NCBI RefSeq assembly: GCF_901543175.1
Contig: NZ_LR594040.1
Location: 558,001 to 622,000 of the forward strand
Direction: 5' to 3'
Length of the DNA: 64,000 bases
From: Streptococcus australis
Lineage (GTDB): Bacteria; Bacillota; Bacilli; Lactobacillales; Streptococcaceae
The notes below the pieces were generated by a model. That model searched no databases, was not told the DNA's origin, and worked only from the letters and a program-made list of their open reading frames with translations. Below, in pieces: positions 8,480-18,356 of the stretch. The position numbers and the translations under genes were made by a program. Each line of letters opens with the position of its first letter. Position 1 is the stretch's first letter.

Positions 8480-9058
8480 ATGAGGTTAAGAGTGATGGAC
8501 AAAAGTAGAATTGAAACAGAAACACAGCAGGTAATTGAAGATATTTTGAAAAAGGCTGGATTGCATGAAGGAAGCCTCTTTGTCCTAGGTCTATCTTCTA
8601 GCGAAGTTTTAGGTGGACAAATTGGTAAGGAATCAAGCCAAGAAATTGGGGAAATCATTGTGAAGACAATTCTAGATATCCTGGAAGGGAAAGGAATTCA
8701 TCTAGCTGTTCAAGGTTGTGAACATGTCAATCGGGCCCTCGTCGTTGAACGTCAGGTGGCAGAGCAGTTTGGTCTGGAAATCGTCAGTGTCCTTCCTACT
8801 CTTCATGCAGGGGGTTCGGGTCAGCTAGCTGCCTTTAAGTTTATGAAGGACCCTGTTGAAGTGGAGTTCATCACGGCTCATGCGGGAATTGATATCGGAG
8901 ATACTGCAATTGGCATGCATGTCAAGCATGTGCAGGTTCCGATTCGACCAGTTTTGCGTGAGATTGGCCATGCCCACGTAACGGCTCTTGCTAGCCGTCC
9001 AAAACTAATCGGTGGTGCGCGTGCGCAGTATCCAGAAGATTCTATCAGAAAGTCATAA
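8480..9058 (+). CDS. UPF0340/TIGR01440-family protein
   Basis: The 192-residue soluble protein matches the conserved hypothetical UPF0340 family. Recognisable blocks are [20 protein letters not shown], an [16 protein letters not shown] stretch, and [14 protein letters not shown]. No biochemical role is firmly established for the family. ATG 8480 is preceded by AGGAG at a short 4-nt spacing; a second ATG (8495) is possible but has no better site. The preceding gene ends in a terminator, so it likely has its own promoter within 8410-8475. Confidence 0.8.
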   Translation: MRLRVMDKSRIETETQQVIEDILKKAGLHEGSLFVLGLSSSEVLGGQIGKESSQEIGEIIVKTILDILEGKGIHLAVQGCEHVNRALVVERQVAEQFGLEIVSVLPTLHAGGSGQLAAFKFMKDPVEVEFITAHAGIDIGDTAIGMHVKHVQVPIRPVLREIGHAHVTALASRPKLIGGARAQYPEDSIRKS

Positions 9059-9114
9059 GTGGGCTTAGAATGATCATAAGTTAGAGATGGATTTCAAGTA
9101 TATAGAGGTTAAAG

Positions 9115-9642
9115 TTGGAAAATTGTGTTTATATCATTTCGGGTCCCCCAGGTGTTGGAAAGAGCACTGTCAGCAAAGAGTTGGCCTATTCTTTTGATAA
9201 AAGTGCGGTTATAGAGGGGGATATGATTTACTTAATGATTAAAGGAGGACTCGTAGCTCCTTGGGAAGATGATGGATTTTACATGGATTTGTTCTGGGAT
9301 AATATCATCAGCCTGACCAATAATTTCTTGGACCGTGGCATTACTGTTGTGATAGAGTATGTCATATTTGAAGATCAACTGAAGAAAATCGCAGCCTTCT
9401 TAAAGGAAAAACAAATTAAGCTAAAATATTGTGTCCTAATGGCAGAAGAAGAAACCTTGAAAGATAGGGATTCTTCTCGGAAAGAAATTGAGAGAACAGG
9501 CGATTTATCAATCCAAGCAAGAAATGATTTCTTAGCTAAAAATAGTGAGAAACGTCATTTTCTGTATACGGATGATTTAGATGTCAAAGAAACGGTAGGC
9601 ATCATTAAAACCTCAAATCAATTTTTAATTTCTGAACAGTAA
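9115..9642 (+). CDS. Small P-loop kinase-like ATPase
   Basis: This 175-residue protein has Walker A GPPGVGKST (residues 10-18) directly at the N-terminus and an early acidic motif (VIEGDMIYLM) as in small nucleoside, shikimate or chloramphenicol-phosphotransferase-like kinases. A lid-like Arg/Lys-rich stretch (KDRDSSRKEIERTGD) appears near residue 130. The substrate cannot be named. The start is TTG 9115, supported by AGAGGT 5 nt upstream; no ATG fits before the P-loop. It is followed by a hairpin terminator. It occupies, with the previous gene, the position where I expect zmpB in pneumococcus. Confidence 0.7.
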   Translation: MENCVYIISGPPGVGKSTVSKELAYSFDKSAVIEGDMIYLMIKGGLVAPWEDDGFYMDLFWDNIISLTNNFLDRGITVVIEYVIFEDQLKKIAAFLKEKQIKLKYCVLMAEEETLKDRDSSRKEIERTGDLSIQARNDFLAKNSEKRHFLYTDDLDVKETVGIIKTSNQFLISEQ

Positions 9643-9644
9643 AA

Positions 9645-9693
9645 GACAGAGAGAGTAAGGGTATAGAAACCATTACTTCCTCTGTTCTTTTTT
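9645..9693 (+). terminator. Intrinsic terminator
   Basis: An imperfect stem (CAGAG plus AGTAA pairing with TTACT plus CTCTG across a 2-nt mismatch) ends in a run of six or more T. The remaining 9694-9860 stretch holds no gene that I can support. Confidence 0.6.
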
Positions 9694-9861
9694 GTTGAAT
9701 TTTTGTGCAAAGTGTTCCAAATAAGGCCTTCTTTAACTAGAAAAACTAGTGCCATCTGATAGAGAATTGCCAAAAGTAGAAAAAAGTAACTTAGAGAAGA
9801 TATTTCGTTATAGGAATCAGTAAACAAAGCTTGATTTAGCTGTTCTAGGTCGGCTTTTTTA

Positions 9862-9876
9862 TGCTATACTAAAGGT
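9862..9876 (+). promoter_or_regulatory. Extended -10 promoter almost touching the pabBC start codon
   Basis: TGCTATACT (9862-9870) is followed by only AAAGGT before ATG 9877. Transcription usually begins about 7 nt after the -10 box, at or next to the A of the ATG. A leaderless or near-leaderless mRNA is predicted. Confidence 0.6.
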
Positions 9877-11592
9877 ATGCATAGAAAAACAGTGATTGAT
9901 TTTAGGGCTTTGGGGGAGAGATACACCTTTACCCAACCTATCAAAGAGTTAAAAACGAGAGATTTAGCAGAAGTGGCAGATTTGCTGGCGCAAGTGGAAA
10001 GCTACCAAGAACAGGGCTATTATGTCGTGGGTTATGTCAGCTATGAGGCCGCACCTGCTTTTGAGGAGAAATTAGCAGTTCATAAAGCTCCTTTACTGGC
10101 AGAGTACCTGCTATATTTTACTGTTCATGATGGGGTGGAAACATCCCCTATTCCTTTGACTTATGAGGAAGTAGATTTGCCTTCAAAATGGCAGGAAGTA
10201 ACATCTGCAGCAGACTATGAAAAAGCTATTGGGCAGATACACCATCATTTGCGTCAGGGGGACACCTATCAGGTCAACTACACCGTCCAACTCAAGCAAG
10301 ACTTAAGTGCCAATCCTTTTGCCATCTACAATCGCATGGTGGTAGAACAGGAGGCGGGCTACAATGCCTATGTTGAACATGACGAGATGGCAGTGATTTC
10401 CATGAGCCCAGAGCTCTTTTTTGAGCAAAATGACCGTGAGTTGACAACGCGACCAATGAAGGGAACAACCCAGCGGGGAGTGATTGACCAAGAAGACCTA
10501 GAGCTGGCCAGTTGGCTAGAACAGGATCCCAAAAATCGCTCTGAAAATATGATGATTGTGGACCTCTTGCGCAATGATATGAACCGTATTTCTGAAGTGG
10601 GGAGCGAGCACGTGGAGCGTCTGTGCCAGGTGGAGCAGTATTCGACTGTTTGGCAGATGACTTCGACTATCAAGAGTCAGTTGCGACCGGATGTGGACTT
10701 GGTTGCCATTTTTCGCTCACTCTTTCCTTGTGGTTCCATAACGGGAGCTCCGAAAATTGCGACCATGGAAATCATCAAGAACTTGGAGCCTCAACCGCGT
10801 GGAGTCTACTGCGGAACGATTGGTCTCTTGCTTCCAAATGGGCGACGAATTTTCAATGTCGCCATTCGAACCATTCAACTGCATCAAGGGCAAGCTATCT
10901 ATGGAGTTGGCGGAGGGATTACTTGGGATAGTACTTGGGAATCTGAATACCGAGAGGTTCATCAAAAGGCGGCTGTTCTCTATCGTAAACAAGCTCGTTT
11001 CCAATTGATTACAACTGGGAAAATCAGCCAAAAACAACTGCTGTTTGAAGATCAACATCTGGAAAGACTGACAAAGGCGAGTCGGTATTTTGCCTATCCT
11101 TTTGATCCGGAAGACCTGAGACAAAGGATAGAGGAAGAGTGCCAAGCTTGCGATTCCCACCAAGACTATCGTTTGCGAATTACTCTTAACAAGTCTGGAG
11201 AGCTGGAACTCAGTCGTCAAGTATTAACCTCCCTTAGTCCAAGCTTCTGCCAAGCTCAACTCTGTCTACAGGAAGCGGATTTACAGCAAGCATTTACCTA
11301 CTTCAAAACCACTCACAGACCGCATTTAAATCTAGATAAACAAGAAATCATTTACCATAATGCAGCAGGAGAATTGCTGGAAACCTCTATTGGAAATCTG
11401 GTTCTGAAAATCGCTGGGAAGCTCTACACACCGCCTATCATATTTGGAATTTTGCCAGGAATCTATCGTCAGCATTTGCTGGAAACAGGACAGGTAGAAG
11501 AGAAAGTCTTGACCTTGAAAGATCTGTCCCAAGCAGAAGCTATCTATGGCTGTAATGCGGTTAGGGAGATGTATGAGTTGGAAGTGATATAA
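9877..11592 (+). CDS. pabB: Aminodeoxychorismate synthase component I fused to a class IV aminotransferase/ADC lyase domain (PabB-PabC)
   Basis: This 571-residue cytoplasmic enzyme serves p-aminobenzoate synthesis for folate. Residues about 60-365 form a chorismate-binding domain: TTRPMKGTTQRG, LLRNDMNRIS, and the signature FPCGSITGAPKIATMEII. Residues about 370-571 resemble 4-amino-4-deoxychorismate lyase (fold-type IV PLP enzymes), with LETSIGNLVLKIAGKLYTPP and LPGIYRQHLLE. The fusion would convert chorismate to PABA given glutamine amidotransferase PabA, which is not encoded nearby. It follows a promoter placed so close to ATG 9877 that translation may be leaderless. Confidence 0.9.
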   Translation: MHRKTVIDFRALGERYTFTQPIKELKTRDLAEVADLLAQVESYQEQGYYVVGYVSYEAAPAFEEKLAVHKAPLLAEYLLYFTVHDGVETSPIPLTYEEVDLPSKWQEVTSAADYEKAIGQIHHHLRQGDTYQVNYTVQLKQDLSANPFAIYNRMVVEQEAGYNAYVEHDEMAVISMSPELFFEQNDRELTTRPMKGTTQRGVIDQEDLELASWLEQDPKNRSENMMIVDLLRNDMNRISEVGSEHVERLCQVEQYSTVWQMTSTIKSQLRPDVDLVAIFRSLFPCGSITGAPKIATMEIIKNLEPQPRGVYCGTIGLLLPNGRRIFNVAIRTIQLHQGQAIYGVGGGITWDSTWESEYREVHQKAAVLYRKQARFQLITTGKISQKQLLFEDQHLERLTKASRYFAYPFDPEDLRQRIEEECQACDSHQDYRLRITLNKSGELELSRQVLTSLSPSFCQAQLCLQEADLQQAFTYFKTTHRPHLNLDKQEIIYHNAAGELLETSIGNLVLKIAGKLYTPPIIFGILPGIYRQHLLETGQVEEKVLTLKDLSQAEAIYGCNAVREMYELEVI

Positions 11593-11646
11593 CTATGGAT
11601 TTTTCAATTAAGTTTTAGATTTATTTGTTAATATTTAATATTTGAT

Positions 11647-11676
11647 TTGAAAGAAAAATTAAGCATATGGTATACT
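11647..11676 (+). promoter_or_regulatory. Promoter of the Pro-rich surface protein gene
   Basis: TTGAAA (11647-11652), an 18-bp spacer and TATACT (11671-11676) preceded by TGG (extended -10). It lies 35 bp before ATG 11712, which also argues against translation starting at 11667. Confidence 0.65.
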
Positions 11677-11711
11677 ATAGTTATAAATCATTAAAAACAA
11701 TGGAGATTTTT

Positions 11712-13907
11712 ATGAAAAAATCAAAAAAAATTTTAGTAACCAGCTTAGCAACTGCAACACTGGGGCTTATTTCATTTGCAGATACAACTGGATCCTTTCC
11801 TTTTTCGGTTCAGCATGTTTCTGCTCAAGAAAAGGATGCATCTAAAAATGGTAAGATTGTAAAAGAGAATACAACTTCGGCGTCAAATCAAGCTGAGAAA
11901 CCAAAAACACCAACGCAAAAATCTGCTGAGAAACCAGCGCCAAAATCAGCACCAAAACCCGCGCCGAAGCCAGCACCAAAACCCGCGCCGAAGCCAGCAC
12001 CAAAACCCGCGCCGAAGCCAGCACCAAAACCCGCGCCGAAGCCGGCACCAAAACCCGCGCCGAAGCCGGCACCAAAACCCGCGCTGAAGCCGGCACCAAA
12101 ACCCGCACCGAAGCCGGCACCAAAACCCGCACCGAAGCCGGCACCAAAACCCGCGCCGAAGCCAACACCAAAACCCGCGCCGAAGCCGGCACTAAAACCG
12201 GCGCCGAAGCCGGCACCAAAACCTGCGCCGAAGCCGGCACCAAAACCAGCGCCGAAGCCGGCACCAAAACCAGCTGAGAAACCGAAAACGCCAGCACCGA
12301 AACCCGCTGAGAAACCGAAAACGCCAGCTCAAAAACCTGCTGAGAAACCAAAAACACCAGCACAAAAACCTGCTGAGAAACCAAAAACACCAGCACCAAA
12401 ACCAGCTGAGAAACCGAAAACGCCAGCTCAAAAACCTGCTGAGAAACCGAAAACGCCAGCACCAAAACCAGCTGAGAAACCGAAAACGCCAGCTCAAAAA
12501 CCTGCTGAGAAACCGAAAACACCAGCACCAAAACCAGCTGAGAAACCGAAAACGCCAGCTCAAAAACCTGCTGAGAAACCGAAAACGCCAGCTCAAAAAC
12601 CAGCTGAGAAACCGAAAACGCCAGCTCAAAAACCTGCTGAGAAACCGAAAACACCAGCACAAAAACCTGCTGATAAACCAAAAACACCGGCACCAAAACC
12701 GACTGAAAAAGCTAAAGAAACAACTCCTAAACAGGATAAATCACAATCTAAAGTTCAGTCTGGCTGGGTAGGAAATTACTACCTCAAATCAGATGGAAAG
12801 AGAGCTAAAAATGAATGGGTAGATGGTGGTCGTTATTATGTTGATTCTGATGGAAAAAAGGTTAAAAGTGACTGGATTTATGATAAAAACTATGGTTCAT
12901 ATTATTATCTAACAGCAGAAGGAAGCTCTGCTCGCAATAAATGGGTAGGAAATTCTTATCTCAAATCAGATGGAAAGATGGCCAAGAATGAATGGGTAGA
13001 TGGTGGCCGTTACTATGTTGATTCTGAAGGCAAAATGGTAAGGGAAAAATGGGTAGATGGTGGCCGTTACTATGTAGGATACGATGGTGTGCGGCAACCA
13101 AAACCAGCAGATGGGAACCAGTACAATGCTGCTTTAAGGAGAGCGAAAAGCTATAATTCGTGGGCAAATATGTCAAAAAAAGCTCTCTATGACCAATTAA
13201 TGTTTCATGGTTTTTCAAGTTCAGCAGTGCAGTATGCCATCGATCACTTGAATGCAGATTACAAAGCAAATGCCTTAGCTAAAGCAAGAGAATACCGAAA
13301 ATATAGTAATATCTCAAAAATTGAAATTTATGACAGGCTAACTTCTTCTTGGATTGGAAAATTTACAAAAGAAGAAGCAAACTATGCCATTCAAAAACTT
13401 AATCTACCATCAGAAGGCAGCCATGTTCGCAATAAATGGGTAGGAGCTTATTATTATAAACCGGATGGAAAGATGGCCAAGAATGAATGGGTAGATGGCG
13501 GTCGTTACTATGTTGATTCTGAAGGCAAAATGGTAAGGGATAAATGGGTAGATGGTGGTCGTTACTATGTAGGATACGATGGTGTGCGGCAACCAAAACC
13601 AGCAGATGGGAACCAGTACAATGCTGCTTTAAGGAGAGCGAAAAGCTATAATTCGTGGGCAAATATGTCAAAAAAAGCTCTCTATGACCAATTAATGTTT
13701 CATGGTTTTTCAAGTTCAGCAGTGCAGTATGCCATCGATCACTTGAATGCAGATTATAAGGCAAAAGCCTTAGCTAAAGCAAGAGAATATCGAAAATATA
13801 GTAATATCTCAAAAACTGAAATTTATGACAGGCTAACTTCTTCTTGGATTGGAAAATTTACAAAAGAAGAAGCAAACTATGCCATTCAACATCTAGGGGA
13901 TAAATAG
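11712..13907 (+). CDS. Secreted Pro-rich cell-wall-binding repeat protein with Ltp domains
   Basis: The 731-residue protein has a signal peptide ([21 protein letters not shown], cleavage about HVSAQ), then ~270 residues of PKPA and [11 protein letters not shown] repeats (about 65-340). W/YY/GK repeats of the choline- or glucan-binding type follow ([27 protein letters not shown]; about 350-460 and 573-626). Two copies of a ~100-residue module each hold two Ltp-like helical repeats ([23 protein letters not shown]; about 466-563 and 631-731). No LPXTG motif is present, so attachment is probably non-covalent through the W repeats. The start ATG 11712 has GGAG 6 nt upstream. Its location before glk matches a pneumococcal 'surface protein, putative' gene. 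Function is unknown. Confidence 0.82.
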   Translation: MKKSKKILVTSLATATLGLISFADTTGSFPFSVQHVSAQEKDASKNGKIVKENTTSASNQAEKPKTPTQKSAEKPAPKSAPKPAPKPAPKPAPKPAPKPAPKPAPKPAPKPAPKPAPKPAPKPALKPAPKPAPKPAPKPAPKPAPKPAPKPTPKPAPKPALKPAPKPAPKPAPKPAPKPAPKPAPKPAEKPKTPAPKPAEKPKTPAQKPAEKPKTPAQKPAEKPKTPAPKPAEKPKTPAQKPAEKPKTPAPKPAEKPKTPAQKPAEKPKTPAPKPAEKPKTPAQKPAEKPKTPAQKPAEKPKTPAQKPAEKPKTPAQKPADKPKTPAPKPTEKAKETTPKQDKSQSKVQSGWVGNYYLKSDGKRAKNEWVDGGRYYVDSDGKKVKSDWIYDKNYGSYYYLTAEGSSARNKWVGNSYLKSDGKMAKNEWVDGGRYYVDSEGKMVREKWVDGGRYYVGYDGVRQPKPADGNQYNAALRRAKSYNSWANMSKKALYDQLMFHGFSSSAVQYAIDHLNADYKANALAKAREYRKYSNISKIEIYDRLTSSWIGKFTKEEANYAIQKLNLPSEGSHVRNKWVGAYYYKPDGKMAKNEWVDGGRYYVDSEGKMVRDKWVDGGRYYVGYDGVRQPKPADGNQYNAALRRAKSYNSWANMSKKALYDQLMFHGFSSSAVQYAIDHLNADYKAKALAKAREYRKYSNISKTEIYDRLTSSWIGKFTKEEANYAIQHLGDK
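11936..12716 (+). repeat. Proline-rich coding repeat array (PAPKPAPK and AEKPKTP units)
   Basis: The first part repeats 24-bp blocks encoding PAPKPAPK with GCGCCGAAGCCGGCACC-type units, and is markedly GC-rich compared with its flanks. The second part repeats 33-bp blocks encoding [11 protein letters not shown] or [11 protein letters not shown]. Copy number is expected to vary between strains by slippage. The protein segment should form an extended polyproline wall-spanning stalk. Confidence 0.9.
12945..13890 (+). repeat. 495-bp tandem duplication inside the surface protein gene
   Basis: The stretch encoding a W-repeat plus two Ltp repeats is present twice, offset by 495 bp (for example ACGATGGTGTGCGGCAACCA at 13081 and 13576), with near identity at the DNA level. 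This points to a recent internal duplication. Confidence 0.85.
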
Positions 13908-13944
13908 TTATTAATTATAAAATGTAACTTTTTCATGCAAACCT

Positions 13945-13973
13945 TTGCACAAATTTGATGATTTTGTTATACT
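13945..13973 (+). promoter_or_regulatory. Promoter of glucokinase gene
   Basis: TTGCAC (13945-13950), 17-bp spacer, TATACT (13968-13973) with TGT just before (extended -10). It lies 37 bp upstream of the start. Confidence 0.7.
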
Positions 13974-14010
13974 AGTACTGTAAGCATTTTCAATTAAAAA
14001 GGAGAATATG

Positions 14011-14970
14011 ATGAGTCAAAAGATTATCGGGATTGACCTTGGTGGAACTTCTATCAAATTTGCAATCTTGACAACAGCAGGAGAAATCCAAGAAAAATGG
14101 TCTATCAAGACTAACATTTTGGATGAAGGAAGCCATATCGTAGATGATATGATTGAGTCTATTCAACATCGTTTGGACTTGCTTGGATTGTCAGCTACGG
14201 ATTTCCGAGGGATTGGAATGGGATCACCTGGTGTGGTTGACCGTGAAAAAGGAACTGTTATCGGTGCCTACAACCTAAACTGGAAAACCCTTCAACCAAT
14301 TAAAGAAAAGATTGAAAAAGCCTTGGGTATTCCATTCTTCATCGATAATGATGCCAACGTAGCTGCTCTTGGTGAGCGCTGGATGGGCGCTGGTGACAAC
14401 CAACCCGACGTTGTCTTTATGACACTTGGTACAGGTGTTGGTGGCGGTATCGTGGCAGAAGGAAAATTGCTCCACGGTGTTGCTGGTGCTGCTGGTGAGC
14501 TTGGTCACATCACTGTTGACTTTGACCAACCAATCGCATGTACCTGTGGTAAAAAAGGCTGTCTTGAGACAGTTGCTTCAGCAACAGGGATTGTCAACTT
14601 GACTCGTCGTTATGCAGATGAATACGAAGGCGATGCGGCCTTGAAACGCTTGATCGATGACGGTGAAGAAGTAACTGCTAAAACTGTCTTTGACCTTGCA
14701 AAAGAAGGAGACGACCTTGCTTTGATCGTTTACCGTAACTTCTCACGTTACTTGGGAATTGCTTGTGCCAACATCGGATCAATCCTCAACCCTTCAACGA
14801 TTGTTATCGGAGGTGGGGTGTCAGCTGCGGGAGAATTCCTTCTCCAAGGTGTTCAAAAAATCTACGACGAAAATACCTTCCCACAAGTACGTACATCTAC
14901 TAAATTGGCTCTTGCAACTCTAGGAAATGACGCTGGAGTTATCGGAGCGGCATCACTTGTATTGCAATAA
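14011..14970 (+). CDS. glk: Glucokinase (ROK family)
   Basis: The 319-residue cytoplasmic enzyme phosphorylates glucose with ATP. The phosphate-binding motif IGIDLGGTSIKFA opens the protein, the catalytic Asp lies in FFIDNDANVAALGE, and the ROK zinc motif CTCGKKGCLE is complete. It also matches the gki locus used in pneumococcal typing as I recall it. Two ATGs are adjacent (14008 and 14011); 14011 is preferred because AAAGGAG then has 6-nt spacing. A promoter lies just upstream and a strong terminator follows. Confidence 0.95.
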   Translation: MSQKIIGIDLGGTSIKFAILTTAGEIQEKWSIKTNILDEGSHIVDDMIESIQHRLDLLGLSATDFRGIGMGSPGVVDREKGTVIGAYNLNWKTLQPIKEKIEKALGIPFFIDNDANVAALGERWMGAGDNQPDVVFMTLGTGVGGGIVAEGKLLHGVAGAAGELGHITVDFDQPIACTCGKKGCLETVASATGIVNLTRRYADEYEGDAALKRLIDDGEEVTAKTVFDLAKEGDDLALIVYRNFSRYLGIACANIGSILNPSTIVIGGGVSAAGEFLLQGVQKIYDENTFPQVRTSTKLALATLGNDAGVIGAASLVLQ

Positions 14971-14975
14971 AATAA

Positions 14976-15026
14976 TAAAAGAGGGAAAATGCTAACCTAG
15001 AGTTAGTAATGTTCCTCTTTTCTTTT
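14976..15026 (+). terminator. Intrinsic terminator after glk
   Basis: A long imperfect hairpin AAAAGAGG...GCTAAC / GTTAG...CCTCTTTT ends in TCTTTTTT. Its T-run abuts the thyA promoter. Confidence 0.8.
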
Positions 15027-15029
15027 TTA

Positions 15030-15038
15030 TGCTATACT
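15030..15038 (+). promoter_or_regulatory. Extended -10 promoter of thyA
   Basis: TGCTATACT directly follows the T-tail of the glk terminator and lies 29 bp before the thyA start. Confidence 0.6.
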
Positions 15039-15067
15039 AGTTAAGACTATAAATGAGGTGAGGGTAA

Positions 15068-15907
15068 ATGACAAAAGCAGATACGATTTTTAAAGAGAAT
15101 ATTGAACGAATCCTCAAAGACGGTGTCTTTTCTGAACAAGCACGTCCCAAGTACAAGGATGGGACTGTTGCCAATTCCAAGTACATAACGGGTGCCTTTG
15201 CGGAGTATGATTTGTCTAAGGGGGAATTCCCCATTACGACCTTGCGCCCCATTGCAATCAAATCCGCCATCAAGGAAGTTCTCTGGATTTACCAAGATCA
15301 GTCTAATAGCCTAGAAGTGCTAAATAGCAAGTACAATGTTCATTACTGGAATGACTGGGAAGTGGGAGATACGGGAACCATCGGTGAGCGCTATGGGGCG
15401 GTCGTTAAGAAACACGACATCATCAATAAGCTTCTCAAACAATTGGAAGCCAACCCTTGGAACCGTCGCAATATCATCTCTCTCTGGGATTACCAAGCTT
15501 TTGAGGAGACGGACGGCCTTCTTCCATGCGCCTTTCAGACCATGTTTGATGTCCGTCAGGTTGATGGGGACATCTATCTGGATGCGACTTTGACCCAGCG
15601 TTCTAATGATATGCTGGTGGCTCACCATATCAATGCCATGCAGTATGTGGCTTTACAGATGATGATTGCCAAGCATTTTGGATGGAAGGTTGGGAAGTTC
15701 TTCTACTTCATCAACAACCTTCATATCTATGATAATCAGTTTGAACAAGCAGAAGAATTGCTTCGTCGTGAGCCGTCAAACTGCCAACCTCGTTTGGTTT
15801 TAAATGTTCCTGATGGGACCAATTTCTTTGATATCAAAGCGGAGGACTTTGAGTTGGTTGACTATGATCCAGTCAAGCCACAACTGAAGTTTGATTTGGC
15901 TATTTAA
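15068..15907 (+). CDS. thyA: Thymidylate synthase
   Basis: The 279-residue cytoplasmic enzyme methylates dUMP to dTMP using methylenetetrahydrofolate. Visible signatures are the active-site Cys in [15 protein letters not shown], the dUMP phosphate-binding Arg in [11 protein letters not shown], and [31 protein letters not shown] precedes ATG 15068. Length is within the range of the bacterial family. It stands alone between its own extended -10 promoter and a bidirectional terminator. Confidence 0.95.
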   Translation: MTKADTIFKENIERILKDGVFSEQARPKYKDGTVANSKYITGAFAEYDLSKGEFPITTLRPIAIKSAIKEVLWIYQDQSNSLEVLNSKYNVHYWNDWEVGDTGTIGERYGAVVKKHDIINKLLKQLEANPWNRRNIISLWDYQAFEETDGLLPCAFQTMFDVRQVDGDIYLDATLTQRSNDMLVAHHINAMQYVALQMMIAKHFGWKVGKFFYFINNLHIYDNQFEQAEELLRREPSNCQPRLVLNVPDGTNFFDIKAEDFELVDYDPVKPQLKFDLAI

Positions 15908-15914
15908 GAAAATA

Positions 15915-15944
15915 AAAAGAAGTTGAGATTTCTCAACTTCTTTT
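15915..15944. terminator. Bidirectional terminator between thyA and the DUF3042 gene
   Basis: AAAAGAAGTTGAG pairs with CTCAACTTCTTTT around a short loop, with A-rich and T-rich flanks, so it serves both convergent genes. Confidence 0.85.
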
Positions 15945-15949
15945 GTGTA

Positions 15950-16120
15950 TTAATGTGATACGCGACGGCGAGCTGCTTTTTTGCGGTTTTCTTCGATGAA
16001 AGCTGCTTTTTGCTCTTCTGGCTCAATCACTTTCTTTTTAATTGCGTATACTGCACCTGCAACGGCAGCGACAGTTCCTGCGACACCTGTTACAAGACCT
16101 TTAGCGAATCCTTTAGCCAT
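15950..16120 (-). CDS. Small single-TM protein, DUF3042 family
   Basis: The 56-residue protein is MAKGFAKGLVTGVAGTVAAV..., with a Gly/Ala/Val transmembrane or amphipathic segment (about 8-25) followed by a charged tail ending KKAARRRVSH. This pattern is the DUF3042 family of Lactobacillales; its role is unknown. The start at 16120 is fixed by a strong AAAGGAGG about 8 nt upstream. The longer in-frame start at 16162 lacks such a site. It is transcribed opposite to its neighbours. Confidence 0.8.
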   Translation of the reverse strand: MAKGFAKGLVTGVAGTVAAVAGAVYAIKKKVIEPEEQKAAFIEENRKKAARRRVSH

Positions 16121-16192
16121 GAGTCTTCCTCCTTTATCTTCCCGATCAGCCAGACTCCTCAAGTGGTAGTATTTTTCTGACTGACCTTTTTA

Positions 16193-16201
16193 TGATATAA
16201 T
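16193..16201 (+). promoter_or_regulatory. Extended -10 promoter of the miaA operon
   Basis: TGATATAAT is a full TGn-TATAAT element 40 bp before miaA. The likely cluster miaA-hflX-hypothetical-rnz-SDR starts here. Confidence 0.6.
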
Positions 16202-16240
16202 AATAGTAACGAAAAAATGAGAATTTTTCAAGGAAAAAAG

Positions 16241-17125
16241 ATGAAAACAAAAATAATTGTGATTGTTGGACCGACTGCTGTTGGAAAAACTGCCCTTGCT
16301 ATTGAAGTGGCCAAGCGCTTTGGTGGAGAGGTGGTCAGTGGTGACAGTCAGCAAGTTTACAGAGGGTTAGATATTGGGACGGCCAAGGCTAGCCCAGAGG
16401 AGCAAGCTGCTGTTCCTCATCATTTGATTGATGTCAGAGAGGTGACCGAGTCTTACTCGGCTTTTGATTTTGTTTCAGAATCTAAGAAGGCTATTGAGGA
16501 TATTAAGAGACGTGGCAAGCTTGCTGTTATCGCTGGTGGAACTGGGCTTTATATCCAGAGCTTGCTTGAAGGCTATCATCTAGGTGGGGAAACACCTCAT
16601 GAGGAGATTGTAGCCTATCGAGCTAGTTTAGAGCCTTATTCAGATGAGGAATTAGCTCATCTTGTGGAGCAAGCAGGTCTTGAAATTCCCCAGTTTAACC
16701 GTCGTCGTGCCATGCGCGCCTTGGAAATTGCCCATTTTGGTCAGGATTTGGAAAATCAGGAGAGTCCTTATGAACCATTGATTATCTGCCTGGATGATGA
16801 ACGAAGTCAACTTTATGAGCGTATCAACCATCGAGTGGACCTGATGTTTGAGGTTGGGCTTTTGGATGAGGCAAAGTGGCTTTTTGACCATTACCCTGAT
16901 GCGCAGGCAGCCAAAGGCATTGGCTACAAGGAACTCTTTCCATATTTCCGTGGGGAGCAGACTTTTGAGGAAGCTAGTGAGAGTCTTAAACAGGCGACTC
17001 GTCGTTTTGCCAAGCGCCAGCTGACCTGGTTCCGTAATCGCATGCAGGTGACCTTTTATCAGATTGGAGAGTCTGGTGTGCAGGAGCGTATTTTTAACCA
17101 GATTGAGGAGTTTTTAGATGATTGA
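16241..17125 (+). CDS. miaA: tRNA dimethylallyltransferase
   Basis: The 294-residue enzyme adds a dimethylallyl group to A37 of tRNAs reading UNN codons. P-loop GPTAVGKT (residues 10-17), the [16 protein letters not shown] motif, the [13 protein letters not shown] block and the C-terminal [11 protein letters not shown] are all present. The start at ATG 16241 has AAGGA 6 nt upstream; an in-frame ATG 24 bp earlier has none. It overlaps hflX by 8 bp, indicating translational coupling. Confidence 0.95.
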   Translation: MKTKIIVIVGPTAVGKTALAIEVAKRFGGEVVSGDSQQVYRGLDIGTAKASPEEQAAVPHHLIDVREVTESYSAFDFVSESKKAIEDIKRRGKLAVIAGGTGLYIQSLLEGYHLGGETPHEEIVAYRASLEPYSDEELAHLVEQAGLEIPQFNRRRAMRALEIAHFGQDLENQESPYEPLIICLDDERSQLYERINHRVDLMFEVGLLDEAKWLFDHYPDAQAAKGIGYKELFPYFRGEQTFEEASESLKQATRRFAKRQLTWFRNRMQVTFYQIGESGVQERIFNQIEEFLDD

Positions 17126-18356
17126 AACAGAGAAAAAAGAGGAACGTGTCCTGCTCATCGGTGTAGAATTGCAGGGCATGGACAATTTTGATCTCTCCAT
17201 GGAAGAATTGGCCAGTCTAGCCAAGACAGCTGGGGCAGTTGTTGTAGATAGCTACAGACAAAAACGTGAAAAATATGATTCCAAGACCTTTGTCGGCTCT
17301 GGTAAGTTGGAAGAAATTGCGCGGATGGTGGATGCAGAAGAAATTACTACTGTCATTGTCAACAACCGTCTGACACCACGGCAAAATGTTAATCTAGAGG
17401 AAGTTCTCGGGGTCAAGGTTATTGATCGTATGCAGCTGATTTTGGATATTTTTGCCATGCGAGCTCGAAGCCACGAAGGGAAACTCCAAGTGCATTTGGC
17501 TCAGCTCAAGTATCTCTTGCCTCGTTTGGTTGGTCAGGGGATTATGCTCAGCCGTCAGGCTGGGGGGATTGGTTCTCGTGGACCTGGTGAAAGCCAGCTA
17601 GAACTGAACCGTCGTAGCGTTCGCAATCAAATCACGGACATTGAACGCCAGCTCAAGGTGGTTGAGAAAAATCGGGCGACAGTCAGAGAAAAACGTTTGG
17701 AGTCGAGTACCTTTAAGATTGGTTTGATTGGTTACACTAATGCTGGAAAATCAACCATTATGAACACCTTGACCAGTAAGACCCAGTATGAGGCAGACGA
17801 GCTCTTTGCGACTCTGGATGCGACGACTAAGAGTATCCATCTTGGTGGCAATCTACAAGTAACCTTGACTGATACCGTTGGCTTTATCCAAGATTTGCCG
17901 ACTGAGTTGGTGTCAAGTTTTAAGTCGACCTTGGAAGAAAGCAAGCATGTAGACCTTCTAGTTCATGTCATTGATGCTAGCAATCCTTATCATGAGGAAC
18001 ATGAAAAAACGGTTCTGTCTATCATGAAAGATTTGGACATGGAGGACATTCCTCGCTTGACCCTTTATAATAAAGCGGATTTGGTGGAGGATTTCACGCC
18101 TACCCAGACACCTTATGCTCTCATTTCTGCCAAGTCTGAGGATAGTCGTGAGCAGCTGCAAGCTTTATTTTTAGAAAAAATCAAGGATATTTTCGAATCC
18201 TTTTCCCTGCGCGTGTCTTTTTCTAAGTCCTACAAAATTCATGATTTAGAAAGCGTGGCAATCCTTGAAAGCCGAGACTATCAAGATGATTGTGAAATCA
18301 TCACAGGCTATATTTCTGAGAAAAACAAATGGAGATTAGAGGAATTTTATGACTGA
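17118..18356 (+). CDS. hflX: GTPase HflX
   Basis: The 412-residue ribosome-associated GTPase helps rescue or split stalled ribosomes in characterised bacteria. An N-terminal HflX domain ([17 protein letters not shown]-type region [15 protein letters not shown]) precedes a coiled coil and a G domain with G1 [10 protein letters not shown]3 [11 protein letters not shown]4 NKAD and G5 SAKS. It overlaps miaA by 8 bp and the next gene by 8 bp. The miaA-hflX pairing is widespread. Confidence 0.95.
   Translation: MIETEKKEERVLLIGVELQGMDNFDLSMEELASLAKTAGAVVVDSYRQKREKYDSKTFVGSGKLEEIARMVDAEEITTVIVNNRLTPRQNVNLEEVLGVKVIDRMQLILDIFAMRARSHEGKLQVHLAQLKYLLPRLVGQGIMLSRQAGGIGSRGPGESQLELNRRSVRNQITDIERQLKVVEKNRATVREKRLESSTFKIGLIGYTNAGKSTIMNTLTSKTQYEADELFATLDATTKSIHLGGNLQVTLTDTVGFIQDLPTELVSSFKSTLEESKHVDLLVHVIDASNPYHEEHEKTVLSIMKDLDMEDIPRLTLYNKADLVEDFTPTQTPYALISAKSEDSREQLQALFLEKIKDIFESFSLRVSFSKSYKIHDLESVAILESRDYQDDCEIITGYISEKNKWRLEEFYD

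Noticed and set aside
11842..12696. Minus-strand frame antisense to the proline-rich repeats
   Set aside because: It is a repetitive Val/Leu/Ser/Phe translation of the PKPA DNA with no independent evidence for a gene.
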